A program made the position numbers and the translations under genes. Of a DNA stretch of 64,000 bases, positions 43,096 through 51,264 are shown one piece after another; position 1 is the first letter of the stretch; the number at the start of each line of letters is the position of its first letter. Under the pieces are notes generated by a model that worked only from the letters and a program-made list of their open reading frames with translations, had not been told where the DNA came from and did no database searches. Location: the NCBI RefSeq assembly GCF_018362775.1, contig NZ_JAGYXY010000004.1, positions 171,630 through 235,629 on the forward strand, given 5' to 3'. The DNA comes from Alistipes montrealensis (GTDB taxonomy: Bacteria > Bacteroidota > Bacteroidia > Bacteroidales > Rikenellaceae).

Positions 43096-44391
43096 TTATG
43101 CTTTGAGCCGCAGGAACGAATAGCCGAAGCGCTCGGCTGCGGCGCGTTCCAGCTCTTCGCGGACCGAGGGGTGCGCCACGGCGATCAGTGCCCGGGCGCG
43201 CTCGGCGAGGTTGCGGCCCCGAAGGTGTGCCACGCCGTACTCGGTGACGACGTGCTGGACCATATGGCGCGTCGTGACGACGCCCGCGCCGGGCGATAGC
43301 AGCGCTTTGATTTTCGATTCGCCTTTGGGGGTGGCCGAAGGAATGGCGATAAAGGTCTTGCCGCCCTCGGACAGCGCTCCGCCGTACATGAAGTCGTGTT
43401 GGCCGCCGACGCCCGAAATGATGCGCGTGCCGACCGAGTCGGCACACACCTGCCCCGTGAGGTCGACCTCCACGGCCGAGTTGATGGCCATGACGCGCGG
43501 GTTCCGGCGGATGCGGAACGGGTCGTTGGTCCACGCCACGTCCTTCATCACGAGGTCCTTGCGATAGTCCATGTAGTCGTACAACCGGCGTGAGCCGAGG
43601 GCCAGCGAAGCCACCGTCGTGCCGGGCATCACTGCCTTCTGCGAGTTGTCGATCACGCCGCTTTCCAGCAGCGGCAGCACGCCGTCGGTCATCGCTTCGG
43701 TGTGCAGTCCCAGGTGCTTGTGTCCGCTCAGGGCAGCCAATACGGCGTTCGGGACGCCTCCCACGCCGATCTGGAGCGTGGCTCCGTCGGGGATCAGTTC
43801 GGCGATGTAGTTGCCTATTTTGAGCTCGGTCTCGGTCGGTACGGCTGTCGGAACTTCCACCAGCGGGGAGTCGACTTCCACGGCCGCCGCGAAGCGCGAG
43901 GAGTGGATCACCGCGTCGCCGTAGGAGTAGGGCATCGCTTTGTTGACCTGCGCAATCACCGTCTTGGCACATTCCACGGCCGAGACCGCGAGGTCGGCCG
44001 AGACGCCGAACGAGCAATAGCCTTCGGCGTCGGGCGGCGAGACATTGATAAGCGCTATGTCGACAGGCAGCGTGCCGTCGCGGAACAGGCCGGGGATTTC
44101 GCCCAGGAACGCAGGGATTGTCTGCCCGTAACCGTCGGCCAGCCACCGGCGGATATTGTTGGCGACGAACAGGCTGTTGACGAGGAACGACTCCTTGTAT
44201 TCGGGCCGGCAGTAGGGGGCGTCGAAAGCCCCTACGGCAAATGCCGAGTAGACCTTTACCCCGTCGAGCTCCGTTCCGCGGCCGGCCATGGCCGCCACGA
44301 GCACTTCGGGGATCGAGGTGCTGCCCTGGATGTAGACGCTGTCGTTGGATCGGATGAGTTTTACCGCCTCCGCGGCAGTCGTGAAGCGCAT
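43096..44391 (-). CDS. Acetyl-CoA hydrolase/transferase-family protein
   Basis: A 431-residue family I CoA-transferase or hydrolase. The catalytic Glu232 sits in GLHTEAMTDGVLPLLESG; the glycine loop IGVGGVPNAVLAAL precedes it, and SVGTRIISGVGGQHDFMYGG, KIKALLSPGAGVVTTR and VVTEYGVAHLRGR follow. Relatives move CoA between acids (4-hydroxybutyrate and succinyl:acetate CoA-transferases). It ends an operon with IorA, IorB and an aminotransferase, so the natural donor may be an aryl- or acylacetyl-CoA made by IorAB, releasing the free acid and conserving the thioester as acetyl-CoA. The start is taken at MRFTTAAEA, 7 bases after the aminotransferase stop. Confidence 0.9.
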   Translation of the reverse strand: MRFTTAAEAVKLIRSNDSVYIQGSTSIPEVLVAAMAGRGTELDGVKVYSAFAVGAFDAPYCRPEYKESFLVNSLFVANNIRRWLADGYGQTIPAFLGEIPGLFRDGTLPVDIALINVSPPDAEGYCSFGVSADLAVSAVECAKTVIAQVNKAMPYSYGDAVIHSSRFAAAVEVDSPLVEVPTAVPTETELKIGNYIAELIPDGATLQIGVGGVPNAVLAALSGHKHLGLHTEAMTDGVLPLLESGVIDNSQKAVMPGTTVASLALGSRRLYDYMDYRKDLVMKDVAWTNDPFRIRRNPRVMAINSAVEVDLTGQVCADSVGTRIISGVGGQHDFMYGGALSEGGKTFIAIPSATPKGESKIKALLSPGAGVVTTRHMVQHVVTEYGVAHLRGRNLAERARALIAVAHPSVREELERAAAERFGYSFLRLKA

Positions 44392-44398
44392 GATGGTC

Positions 44399-45709
44399 CT
44401 ATTTATGGTTTTGGGCAAATGCTTTCAGCCGCTCTTCGAGCATGTCGAACTGCTCCGGACGGTTCATCTGCGAGATGCAGACCCGGATGCCGTGCTGGCG
44501 GCTTCCGGTCGAGGTGAGCGAGATGGCGCAGACGCCGTATAACAGCAGTTCGCTTAACAATTCTGCGCTGGTCATCGTGCCGTAGCCGATCGTATAGAAA
44601 AATCCGTCGCTGACCGTCTCGTCGCGGTCCTTGTCGTAGACGATGCGGAATCCGTGGCGGAGGAAGATTTCCTTGCTCAGTTTCGCGCGCCGGGCATATT
44701 CCGAGGCTTCGCCTACGAAGTCCAGTTCACCGTCGGCTGCGGCGCGGAACATCGCTGCAAGGGCGTGCTGCGCCGAATGGCTCGTTCCGGACGATGCCGC
44801 GTAGAGGAAGACCAGCACGTAGGCGTCGCCCAGCCGCCCGATGTTGTAGCGTTCGCGCAGGGCCGGGTACTCACGGTGGAAAAGCGCGTCGGAGATCGCC
44901 GCCACGGCGATCCGCTGTCCGGCGTAACTGAAAATCTTCGACCCGGAAACCAGCAGGATGTAGTTTTTCGTATAGCGTGCCACCGAGTGCTGGTAGGGAG
45001 CCTCGAAAGGCCGTCCCAGCGGTTTGCGGAAGTCCATGCAGAGGTAGGCGAGGTCTTCGATGACGATGGCGTCGTATTGCGTGGCCAGTGTGCCGATCGT
45101 ACGCAGTTCGTCTTCGGTGAGGCATATCCACGCCGGGTTGTTGGGATTGGAGTAGACGATGGCCGCCACGTCGCCTGCGGCGAGGTAACTTTCGATCTTC
45201 GGGCCCAGTTTCTCGCCCCGGAAGTCGTAGATGTCGAAGGACTCCGAGGGGATTCCCAGGATGCGCACCTGGCTTCGCTGCACGGGGAATCCGGGGTCGA
45301 TGAAGAGGATTTTGCGTTTCTGCGGGTCGAGTTGCGAACAGAGCAGGAAGGTCGTGAAACTTCCCTGCATCGAACCGACGGTGGGGATGCAGCCCTGCGG
45401 GGCTATGTCGACATCGAGGAAGGCTTTCAGGAACCGCGACGCCTGCTCTTTGAGCTGTGGGATGCCGAACATGTTGGGATACTGCGACGCGATGCCCGAT
45501 TGCAGGGCGCGGCATTCGGCATCGACGCCCACTCGTTCGGGCGGCAGTCCCGGCACGCCCATTTCGAGGTGGAGGAACTCTGTGCCCGTCTCGCGCTCCA
45601 TGATGCGGGCGATGTCGCCCGACTGGCGGATCGTGGCCTGCGCGATGTCTGCGATGTCCATCCGTTCCAGTGCGCTGCGGAGGGTGGACCTGTCGAACGG
45701 TATTTTCAT
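44399..45709 (-). CDS. PLP-dependent aminotransferase, class I/II
   Basis: A 436-residue fold-type I aminotransferase. Visible marks are TVGSMQGSFTTFLLCSQ (cofactor phosphate region), VYSNPNNPAWICL (the Asn-Pro-x-Asn-Pro motif), IVIEDLAYLCMD (Asp and Tyr at the cofactor), LVSGSKIFSYAGQRIAV (Schiff-base Lys and Arg-type anchor), and RVCISQMNRP near the C-terminus. It overlaps iorB by four bases, suggesting that it supplies the 2-oxo acid (for example arylpyruvate) to the oxidoreductase. Exact amino-acid preference is not readable. Confidence 0.92.
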   Translation of the reverse strand: MKIPFDRSTLRSALERMDIADIAQATIRQSGDIARIMERETGTEFLHLEMGVPGLPPERVGVDAECRALQSGIASQYPNMFGIPQLKEQASRFLKAFLDVDIAPQGCIPTVGSMQGSFTTFLLCSQLDPQKRKILFIDPGFPVQRSQVRILGIPSESFDIYDFRGEKLGPKIESYLAAGDVAAIVYSNPNNPAWICLTEDELRTIGTLATQYDAIVIEDLAYLCMDFRKPLGRPFEAPYQHSVARYTKNYILLVSGSKIFSYAGQRIAVAAISDALFHREYPALRERYNIGRLGDAYVLVFLYAASSGTSHSAQHALAAMFRAAADGELDFVGEASEYARRAKLSKEIFLRHGFRIVYDKDRDETVSDGFFYTIGYGTMTSAELLSELLLYGVCAISLTSTGSRQHGIRVCISQMNRPEQFDMLEERLKAFAQNHK

Positions 45710-46293
45710 CGTTTTGCCTGTTTTTGAGCCGCTTCGTAACCGGCGCGGAATGCCGTGAGGTTCATTTCGACGATTTGTTCCCCTTTGCGGGCGAAGATGT
45801 CGCGGATACCTGCTTCCAGTTTTGCGATGTCGATTTCCAGGAACGGTGCGGCGGCGCCCAGCAGCACCATATTGGCCGAACGGGGCGATGCTGCAGCCCG
45901 GGCGACGGCGTCCGCATCGAGGGCCACGACGTGCGGGAGTTTCTCCAGTTCACGCTGCAAGGCCTCTGCGGCGGGGTAGTTGGGGATATTGACCAGCGGC
46001 GTGGTGTTGGTGATCACCCAACCTTCGCCGGAGAGCCACGGCAGGTAGCGCAGCGCTTCCATCGGTTCGAGCGAGACGACGAGGTCGGCCGCGCCGCGCG
46101 GAATGAGGTCCGAACGGATTGCCGACGACGAGATGCGCAGGTTCGATTGCACGTCGCCGCCCCGCTGGCTCATGCCGTGAACCTCGGCCTGCTTGATCTG
46201 CAGTCCGTCCTGGAGGGCGGCCCGCCCGATGACGGCGGCGATCGAGAGGATTCCCTGTCCGCCTACGCCCGAAAGGATGATGTCGCGTTTCAT
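45706..46293 (-). CDS. iorB: Indolepyruvate:ferredoxin oxidoreductase, beta subunit
   Basis: A 195-residue gamma-type pyruvate-ferredoxin oxidoreductase domain protein: LSGVGGQGILSIAAVIG at the N-terminus, EVHGMSQRGGDVQSNLRI, and LVVSLEPMEALRYLP in the core, all characteristic of IorB. With IorA it converts aromatic 2-oxo acids plus CoA to arylacetyl-CoA and CO2, reducing ferredoxin. It lies 6 bases after iorA and overlaps the aminotransferase gene by four. Confidence 0.95.
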   Translation of the reverse strand: MKRDIILSGVGGQGILSIAAVIGRAALQDGLQIKQAEVHGMSQRGGDVQSNLRISSSAIRSDLIPRGAADLVVSLEPMEALRYLPWLSGEGWVITNTTPLVNIPNYPAAEALQRELEKLPHVVALDADAVARAAASPRSANMVLLGAAAPFLEIDIAKLEAGIRDIFARKGEQIVEMNLTAFRAGYEAAQKQAKR

Positions 46294-46299
46294 GGTCTT

Positions 46300-47937
46300 T
46301 TATTTTTTTGTCGTGTTATGCCTCTTGGCCGTCTGGATGCACTCGCGGCGCGGAATGATGACCGATACGCCCGGATAGGCGATCTCCTCGCGGATTATCG
46401 CTTTCATCTCCTCGCTGTTTTTCGGCAGGGGGATGACCACGCGGATGTGTGCGGGATCGACGCCGATGCCGGCGCATATTTGTTCCAGGCGGCCTGTTCC
46501 GGCCGAATCCTGGCCGCCGGTCATGCCCGTGGTGAGGTTGTCCGAGATGACGACCGTGATGTTCGACCGTTCGTTCACGGCGTCCAGCAGGCCCGTCATG
46601 CCCGAGTGGGTGAAGGTCGAATCGCCGATCACGGCAATCGAGGGGTATTGTCCGGCGTCGGCCGCACCTTTGGCCATGGTGATCGAAGCGCCCATGTCGA
46701 CGCATGTGTCGATGGCGTGCAGCGGAGCCAGCCACCCCAGCGTATAACAGCCGATGTCGCTGAACACCTTTGCGGAGGGGTATTCGCGGACCACCTCCGT
46801 CAGGGCGTGATACATATCGCGGTGTCCGCATCCCTGGCAGAGTGCCGGCGGACGGGCGACGACGACCTCGCTTGCTGCCTGCGTCGGGCGAGGCGGCATG
46901 CCGAGGGCTGTGCGTACGCTGTCGGGCGACAGCTCCCCGGTGCGGGGCAGTTCGCCGGTCAGGCGGCCTCGGATCGTCACGGGGTTGGGCAGTACGCCGG
47001 TCAGGCGGCCTCGGATCGTCACGGGGTTGGGCAGTACGCCCCGGACGGCCTCTTCGACGACGGGTTGTCCCTCTTCGAGGATCAACAGCGTACCGCATTC
47101 GGCGGCGATGCGCCGCACGAGGTCGCGGGGCAGCGGGTATTGTGCGATTTTCAGCACCGGGTTCGGGCATCCGTCGGGGTAGTTTTCCATCAGGTAGTTG
47201 TAGGCGATGCCGCAGGCGATGATGCCCAGCCGTTTGTCGGCCCCTTCTGTGTAAGTGTTGAACGGGCTTGCGGCGGCCTGTTCCTCCAGACGGGCGTAAT
47301 CCTCCAGCAGCGTTTTGTACCGTACGCGCGAGTTCCCCGGCATGAGTACCCACTGGCGGGGCTGTTCGGGATAACTCGACACGTTCTCGGCGCGTGCTTC
47401 GCCCACTTCGACTACGGCGCGCGAATGGGCCATGCGGGTCGTCAGGCGCATCAGCACCGGAATCCGGTAGCGCTCCGAAAGGTCGAAGGCCGCTTTTGTC
47501 ATTGCATAAGCCTCCTGCTGGTCTGCGGGTTCGAAAGTAGGTATGAGGGCGAATTTCCCGAAAAACCGTGAGTCCTGTTCGTTCTGCGACGAGTGCATCG
47601 AGGGATCGTCCGCCGCTACGACCACCAGTCCGCCGTTGGCCCCTGTCATCGCCGAATTGACGAAGGCGTCGGCTGCCACGTTCAGCCCCACATGCTTCAT
47701 GCAGACCAGTGCGCGCTTGCCGGCGAACGACATGCCGAGCGCCTCTTCCATGGCGGTCTTTTCATTCGAGGACCACGTGCGGTGCACGCCTCGTTCCGCA
47801 GCCAGGGAGTGTTGCTGGATATATTCGGTGATTTCGGTCGAAGGCGTACCCGGATAGGCATAAACACCCGACAGTCCTGCGTGGAGCGCCCCCAGTGCAA
47901 GGGCTTCGTCTCCGAGTAAAAGTTCTCGTTTTGCCAT
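46300..47937 (-). CDS. iorA: Indolepyruvate:ferredoxin oxidoreductase, alpha subunit, lacking ferredoxin domain
   Basis: A 545-residue thiamine-diphosphate enzyme. The N-terminal pyrimidine-binding domain has GALHAGLSGVYAYPGTPSTEI, the middle domain ~165-290, and the thiamine domain has the entry CQGCGHRDMYHAL, then VFSDIGCYTLGWLAPLHA and AVIGDSTFTHSGMTGLLDAV. It ends soon after VSVIIPRRECIQ; classical IorA continues into a ferredoxin-like domain with two Fe-S clusters that is absent here. Near residue 300-330 a 14-residue unit (VLPNPVTIRGRLTG) is present twice. It leads the operon iorA-iorB-aminotransferase-CoA transferase. The electron acceptor is uncertain given the missing module. Confidence 0.93.
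   Translation of the reverse strand: MAKRELLLGDEALALGALHAGLSGVYAYPGTPSTEITEYIQQHSLAAERGVHRTWSSNEKTAMEEALGMSFAGKRALVCMKHVGLNVAADAFVNSAMTGANGGLVVVAADDPSMHSSQNEQDSRFFGKFALIPTFEPADQQEAYAMTKAAFDLSERYRIPVLMRLTTRMAHSRAVVEVGEARAENVSSYPEQPRQWVLMPGNSRVRYKTLLEDYARLEEQAAASPFNTYTEGADKRLGIIACGIAYNYLMENYPDGCPNPVLKIAQYPLPRDLVRRIAAECGTLLILEEGQPVVEEAVRGVLPNPVTIRGRLTGVLPNPVTIRGRLTGELPRTGELSPDSVRTALGMPPRPTQAASEVVVARPPALCQGCGHRDMYHALTEVVREYPSAKVFSDIGCYTLGWLAPLHAIDTCVDMGASITMAKGAADAGQYPSIAVIGDSTFTHSGMTGLLDAVNERSNITVVISDNLTTGMTGGQDSAGTGRLEQICAGIGVDPAHIRVVIPLPKNSEEMKAIIREEIAYPGVSVIIPRRECIQTAKRHNTTKK
46956..47039. repeat. Two exact 42-bp tandem copies inside iorA
   Basis: Positions 46956-46997 and 46998-47039 are identical. 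The repeat is in frame and adds 14 residues to a linker between domains. A partial third copy of the last ~11 bases precedes it with one change. Likely a recent slippage duplication. Confidence 0.9.
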
Positions 47938-48142
47938 GTGATTTATGGGCTGTTTTGCTTTTTACAAATTTAGGAAAATTTAATTAAAATGCAATCTTTG
48001 ATGACGATTTATTATGCCATCGGGCGGAATCCGGAATAAATGTCGTTTTTACCCCGTTTTTTAGTTGAAATATGTAAAAATACGGCCTGTTCGATCGGAA
48101 CAGAAAAATGTCCGAATTGCCTATATATTGGTGCAAAATACT

Positions 48143-48150
48143 TATATTTG
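48143..48150 (+). promoter_or_regulatory. Candidate -7 element of ECF sigma gene
   Basis: TATATTTG matches TAnnTTTG and lies 86 bases before the sigma start. A TTG at 48117-48119 is 23 bases away, longer than the ideal 19. Confidence 0.45.
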
Positions 48151-48236
48151 CAACCGTACCCTTTGTTGCAAGGCCCGCTTTCGGGGCTGTAAAGTAGCGC
48201 TCGTCCCGGTTTCCGGGTGGCGGGGGACATGTAGTT

Positions 48237-48854
48237 ATGGAGGTGAAGAGGACCGAGACTGAAGATTTCGTAACCAGGATCAACGGGAAAGACCCCGCTG
48301 CCTGGGAGGAACTTTACGTCCGTTACTACAAGGCCCTCTGCTCCTACTCCGCATCGCTTATGGGCAGTCCCGCTACGGCCGAGGACCTCGTTCAGGAACT
48401 GCTGCTCAAACTGTGGCAGTCGGACCGCATCTTCTCCGTACTGCCTGAACTCACGGCCTATCTTTACCGTTCGGTTTACCACAATTCGCTGGCTTACCGC
48501 CGCGACTGTACCAACCGGGAGTCGCTGTTGCGCAACCTGCATGAGCGGAATCTGCAGGAGGGCTGTACCCCCCCCCACATCGATCCCGAAGCCGATATGG
48601 AACAACTCGCCGGCTTTGTCGGCGAAGAGGTGATACGCCGTCTTTACAGCGACATCCATGCCCTGCCTGCCGAGCAGCAGCGGATTATCCGCCTCTCGAT
48701 CGCCGGTTTCAAGGGCGCGGAGATCGCCCGGCGCCTCGGCATCAGCATCAACACGGTTAAAACCCAGAAGTACCGCGGCTACCGTTCGCTTCGCCTGCGG
48801 CTCAGTAAATTCTTCTTCCTTTTCACGCTTTTTATCGCCCTGCTGCGGGTCTGA
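48237..48854 (+). CDS. ECF sigma factor, Bacteroidetes expansion family
   Basis: A 205-residue ECF sigma-70 factor. Region 2 is seen in AWEELYVRYYKALCSYSASL, AEDLVQELLLKLWQSDRI and the following Tyr-rich helix; region 4 in LPAEQQRIIRLSIAGFKGAE and IARRLGISINTVKTQKYRGY. The hydrophobic C-terminal tail (KFFFLFTLFIALLRV) is typical of this Bacteroidetes group. It converges on the SusC/SusD locus at 48.9-62.7 kb, whose fecR is at the opposite end, and is the best candidate for its regulator. A run of nine C (48568-48576) lies in the coding sequence between regions 2 and 4. Confidence 0.93.
   Translation: MEVKRTETEDFVTRINGKDPAAWEELYVRYYKALCSYSASLMGSPATAEDLVQELLLKLWQSDRIFSVLPELTAYLYRSVYHNSLAYRRDCTNRESLLRNLHERNLQEGCTPPHIDPEADMEQLAGFVGEEVIRRLYSDIHALPAEQQRIIRLSIAGFKGAEIARRLGISINTVKTQKYRGYRSLRLRLSKFFFLFTLFIALLRV
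48568..48576 (+). repeat. Nine-C tract within ECF sigma coding sequence
   Basis: The tract encodes a Pro-Pro in GCTPPHID between sigma regions 2 and 4. A change of one base would remove region 4. Confidence 0.8.
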
Positions 48855-48861
48855 AATAGAA

Positions 48862-48889
48862 ACAGCCGCTTCTTTTCGGAAGCGGCTGT
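48862..48889. terminator. Bidirectional hairpin terminator
   Basis: Perfect 11-bp arms (48862-48872 and 48879-48889) with a TTTTCG loop between the convergent sigma and PKD-like genes. It lies 8 bases beyond the sigma stop and 22 bases from the other. Confidence 0.75.
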
Positions 48890-48910
48890 CTTGTGTGTCG
48901 GGGTGCTCTG

Positions 48911-50536
48911 TTAATAGCTGGAGATACCTCCGTATTTGCATCCCATCCAACGGATTTTGCCTTCGACATCGAATGTGGAAACGACGCGTTCCTCTTCGAA
49001 GGTATCCAGGTTTGTCGTCGGGGTAAGTCCTGATCTTCGTGTCGTATAAATCATGACTGTTCCGTCGCCCAGCGCAAAAGCCATGTAACCGCTGGTTCGC
49101 GTGTAGGTTTCGTGATCGATCGCGATGACTTCGCTGTCGAAAGTGTGGAATTCGACGGGAGCGTCCTTCGAAGTACGCGGCTTGCTCAATACCTTGCGGG
49201 GATTCGAGGCTGCCGTGTAATAAATATACCCTTGGGGTGCATACATGACATCACCGTAACCGTCGATCCGGATTACGCAGATTTTGCTGTCGGGACCGAA
49301 ATCGGGCAGTTCGCGGTAAACTTCGGCATATACCTCGGAGATGTCGATACCTGCGGTCGATACCGTGAATTTGATGCTCACTTCGCGCGTGTAATACTTG
49401 CCGTCGGATTTCTTGCGGAACAGCATCATGATGCTCGATTGTCCGCCGTTGTATCCGAAATTGGCATTTTTGATGTGCCAGCCGTCGATCAACTCATAGT
49501 CGGTGATGCCGTCCATCTTGCTGCCTTCGGGAAATTCGGTCAACTGACCGGCTTTTTTGCCGGTTGAGCTCGAGGCTGTGTCGTAATCGAAATTGACCAG
49601 CAGGAATCGTCCGCCCTTGTCGGTTTCTTCGTAGATCAGGCCGTAGTTTCCGCCGTTATTTGTGGAATACCTCGCGCCGATGAATTTCTTGCCGTTGATC
49701 TGCTTGCCGTTGTACTGCATCGGCAGGTTCAGGAAACGCCCCGTGTAGTAGATGCGCGAACCCTTGCGCTGGAAGATGCGTCCGTCGTCGGCGAGCACGT
49801 AGCTGACAAAACCTCCGTGCATGAAATCCTTCAGCCGGAAATCGGCGGGAAGCTCCTCGTCCTTGAATTCCTGGGCCAAGGTCATCTCTTTCAGGAGCGA
49901 CAGGCCATTGAACGAGGCGCAGTTGTTGGGATCGTCGTCGAGGAACATGACGTTTCCGATGATGCTGGAGGTTTCACAGGACCAATACTCTTTCAGACGC
50001 GGATTGTCGCCCGTAAAGAGAAGCGGGATGCCTGCACCGTCTTTATGGTAAGTGAAGGTATAGGGATTCGTGAGCGGTTCGGTATAACTGATGACATCGT
50101 ACCGCAATTCCCCTTCCGCTGTTTCGACCAACACGCTGTAACCTTTCTGATAGGGCTGTTCCAGCTCGATGGTAAAGGAGAAAATGGTCGAGTTTCCGGC
50201 CGAATTGCGCCGGATTTCGAAGTAGCAGGATACGCGTTCGGTCTCCATGTCGCACTCCCAGTCGAGGTCCTTGGTCGTCGTTATTACCTTGCCGTCGATG
50301 ACCCATTTGTACGAAAGGTCGTTCATGTCCTTGTAAACCACGTTGGGCGTGATTCGCAGGTGCTCGGAGAGCTTGATTTTGTAGGCGCGGTTGGGAACGA
50401 ACAACGCCAGGTCGTTCGTCGGGTTGTCGATTACGGGCAGGTCGAGCGTCTTGTAGTCGAGATTGCTGTCGTCGCTGTAACACCCGGTCGCCAGTGCCGC
50501 CACAACTGCCAGAAGCAGAATCTTGTATTTTTTCAT
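48911..50536 (-). CDS. PKD-like family surface lipoprotein
   Basis: A 541-residue lipoprotein with signal MKKYKILLLAVVAALATGC (lipobox ATGC, Cys19). The N-terminal ~120 residues read as a beta-sandwich of PKD type (LRITPNVVYKDMNDLSYKWV, VSCYFEIRRNSAG). The rest is rich in beta strands (FSLTIELEQPY-like stretches and a likely propeller), and contains no enzyme motif I recognise. Proteins of this kind accompany SusC/SusD/DUF4843 in Bacteroidales loci and are thought to bind the substrate at the surface. It is the last gene of the operon. The specific ligand is unknown. Confidence 0.8.
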   Translation of the reverse strand: MKKYKILLLAVVAALATGCYSDDSNLDYKTLDLPVIDNPTNDLALFVPNRAYKIKLSEHLRITPNVVYKDMNDLSYKWVIDGKVITTTKDLDWECDMETERVSCYFEIRRNSAGNSTIFSFTIELEQPYQKGYSVLVETAEGELRYDVISYTEPLTNPYTFTYHKDGAGIPLLFTGDNPRLKEYWSCETSSIIGNVMFLDDDPNNCASFNGLSLLKEMTLAQEFKDEELPADFRLKDFMHGGFVSYVLADDGRIFQRKGSRIYYTGRFLNLPMQYNGKQINGKKFIGARYSTNNGGNYGLIYEETDKGGRFLLVNFDYDTASSSTGKKAGQLTEFPEGSKMDGITDYELIDGWHIKNANFGYNGGQSSIMMLFRKKSDGKYYTREVSIKFTVSTAGIDISEVYAEVYRELPDFGPDSKICVIRIDGYGDVMYAPQGYIYYTAASNPRKVLSKPRTSKDAPVEFHTFDSEVIAIDHETYTRTSGYMAFALGDGTVMIYTTRRSGLTPTTNLDTFEEERVVSTFDVEGKIRWMGCKYGGISSY

Positions 50537-50555
50537 AATCCGTTTCTTTTAATGA

Positions 50556-51251
50556 TTAACCCTGGATCGCCACTGTCATCAGCGTACCGTCTTCTTCGGA
50601 CACCTTTGGATTCTGCTCTTCGAGCCAGTATTTGAACAGGGTGGCGTAATAGCGCTTCTCGCTGTCGTCCAGTTCGCCATAGTCGCCTGTGAAGATGTTC
50701 TGGGAGAACAGTTCGAATTTTTTGTCGCTGTATTTGCCCAGGTAGAAATCTACTACGTCCTGGTTCCACCAAGACGGCTGTGCGATTTGCGCCGTGACGC
50801 GGAGTTCCGCCTCCAGCGCTCCGGTCTGCGTGGCGAGGAAGTTCGCATTGCTCTCGAGGCTGAATTTCAGGTTATAGATGCCCGTCTTCATCCGTTCCGT
50901 CCTGTGGATCGTGACGAAGATCGTGTCGAGGAAGTCCTCTTTGTGGAAGGTCAGCTCCGGGAGTTCGTATTCTTCGCCTTTCCTGAGCGTTACTTCGTCT
51001 TCGCCGGGATAAACCTTCAGGGCGAAGGCGAGGTTCTCGGTCAGTTTGTGACCTGCGAATTTGATCGGCACGGCGATCTTTACGGTCTCCTTGGTTGTGG
51101 AGATGAACGAGAAGTAGAAAACCGGATTGTCTTTTTCCGGATACGACATGTAGATATGCCGCAGGTCGGTCGGAGAGAGAATCTCCGATTTGTTGCAGCC
51201 GATCGTGACGAGCGCGATGGCTGCTGCGAGTATTGCTATCGTTTTTTTCAT
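50556..51251 (-). CDS. DUF4843-family lipoprotein
   Basis: A 231-residue lipoprotein with signal MKKTIAILAAAIALVTIGC (Cys19). The mature part has beta-rich segments (NPVFYFSFISTTKETVKIAV, ELPELTFHKEDFLDTIFVTI) and ends in a helical region around KFELFSQNIFTGDYGEL. The family occurs between SusD and PKD-like genes in many Bacteroidales loci; its role is unknown but a surface substrate-binding or scaffold task is likely. The start is at the lipoprotein signal; an in-frame extension of 24 codons upstream is not used. It lies 13 bases after susD and 19 before the PKD-like gene. Confidence 0.82.
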   Translation of the reverse strand: MKKTIAILAAAIALVTIGCNKSEILSPTDLRHIYMSYPEKDNPVFYFSFISTTKETVKIAVPIKFAGHKLTENLAFALKVYPGEDEVTLRKGEEYELPELTFHKEDFLDTIFVTIHRTERMKTGIYNLKFSLESNANFLATQTGALEAELRVTAQIAQPSWWNQDVVDFYLGKYSDKKFELFSQNIFTGDYGELDDSEKRYYATLFKYWLEEQNPKVSEEDGTLMTVAIQG

Positions 51252-51264
51252 CGTTTCGACTGTT

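Noticed and set aside
42923..44146. Upstream extension of the HAD hydrolase frame
   Set aside because: It runs through the CoA-transferase gene in another frame and is Arg/Pro-rich without family similarity; the real start is at 42922.
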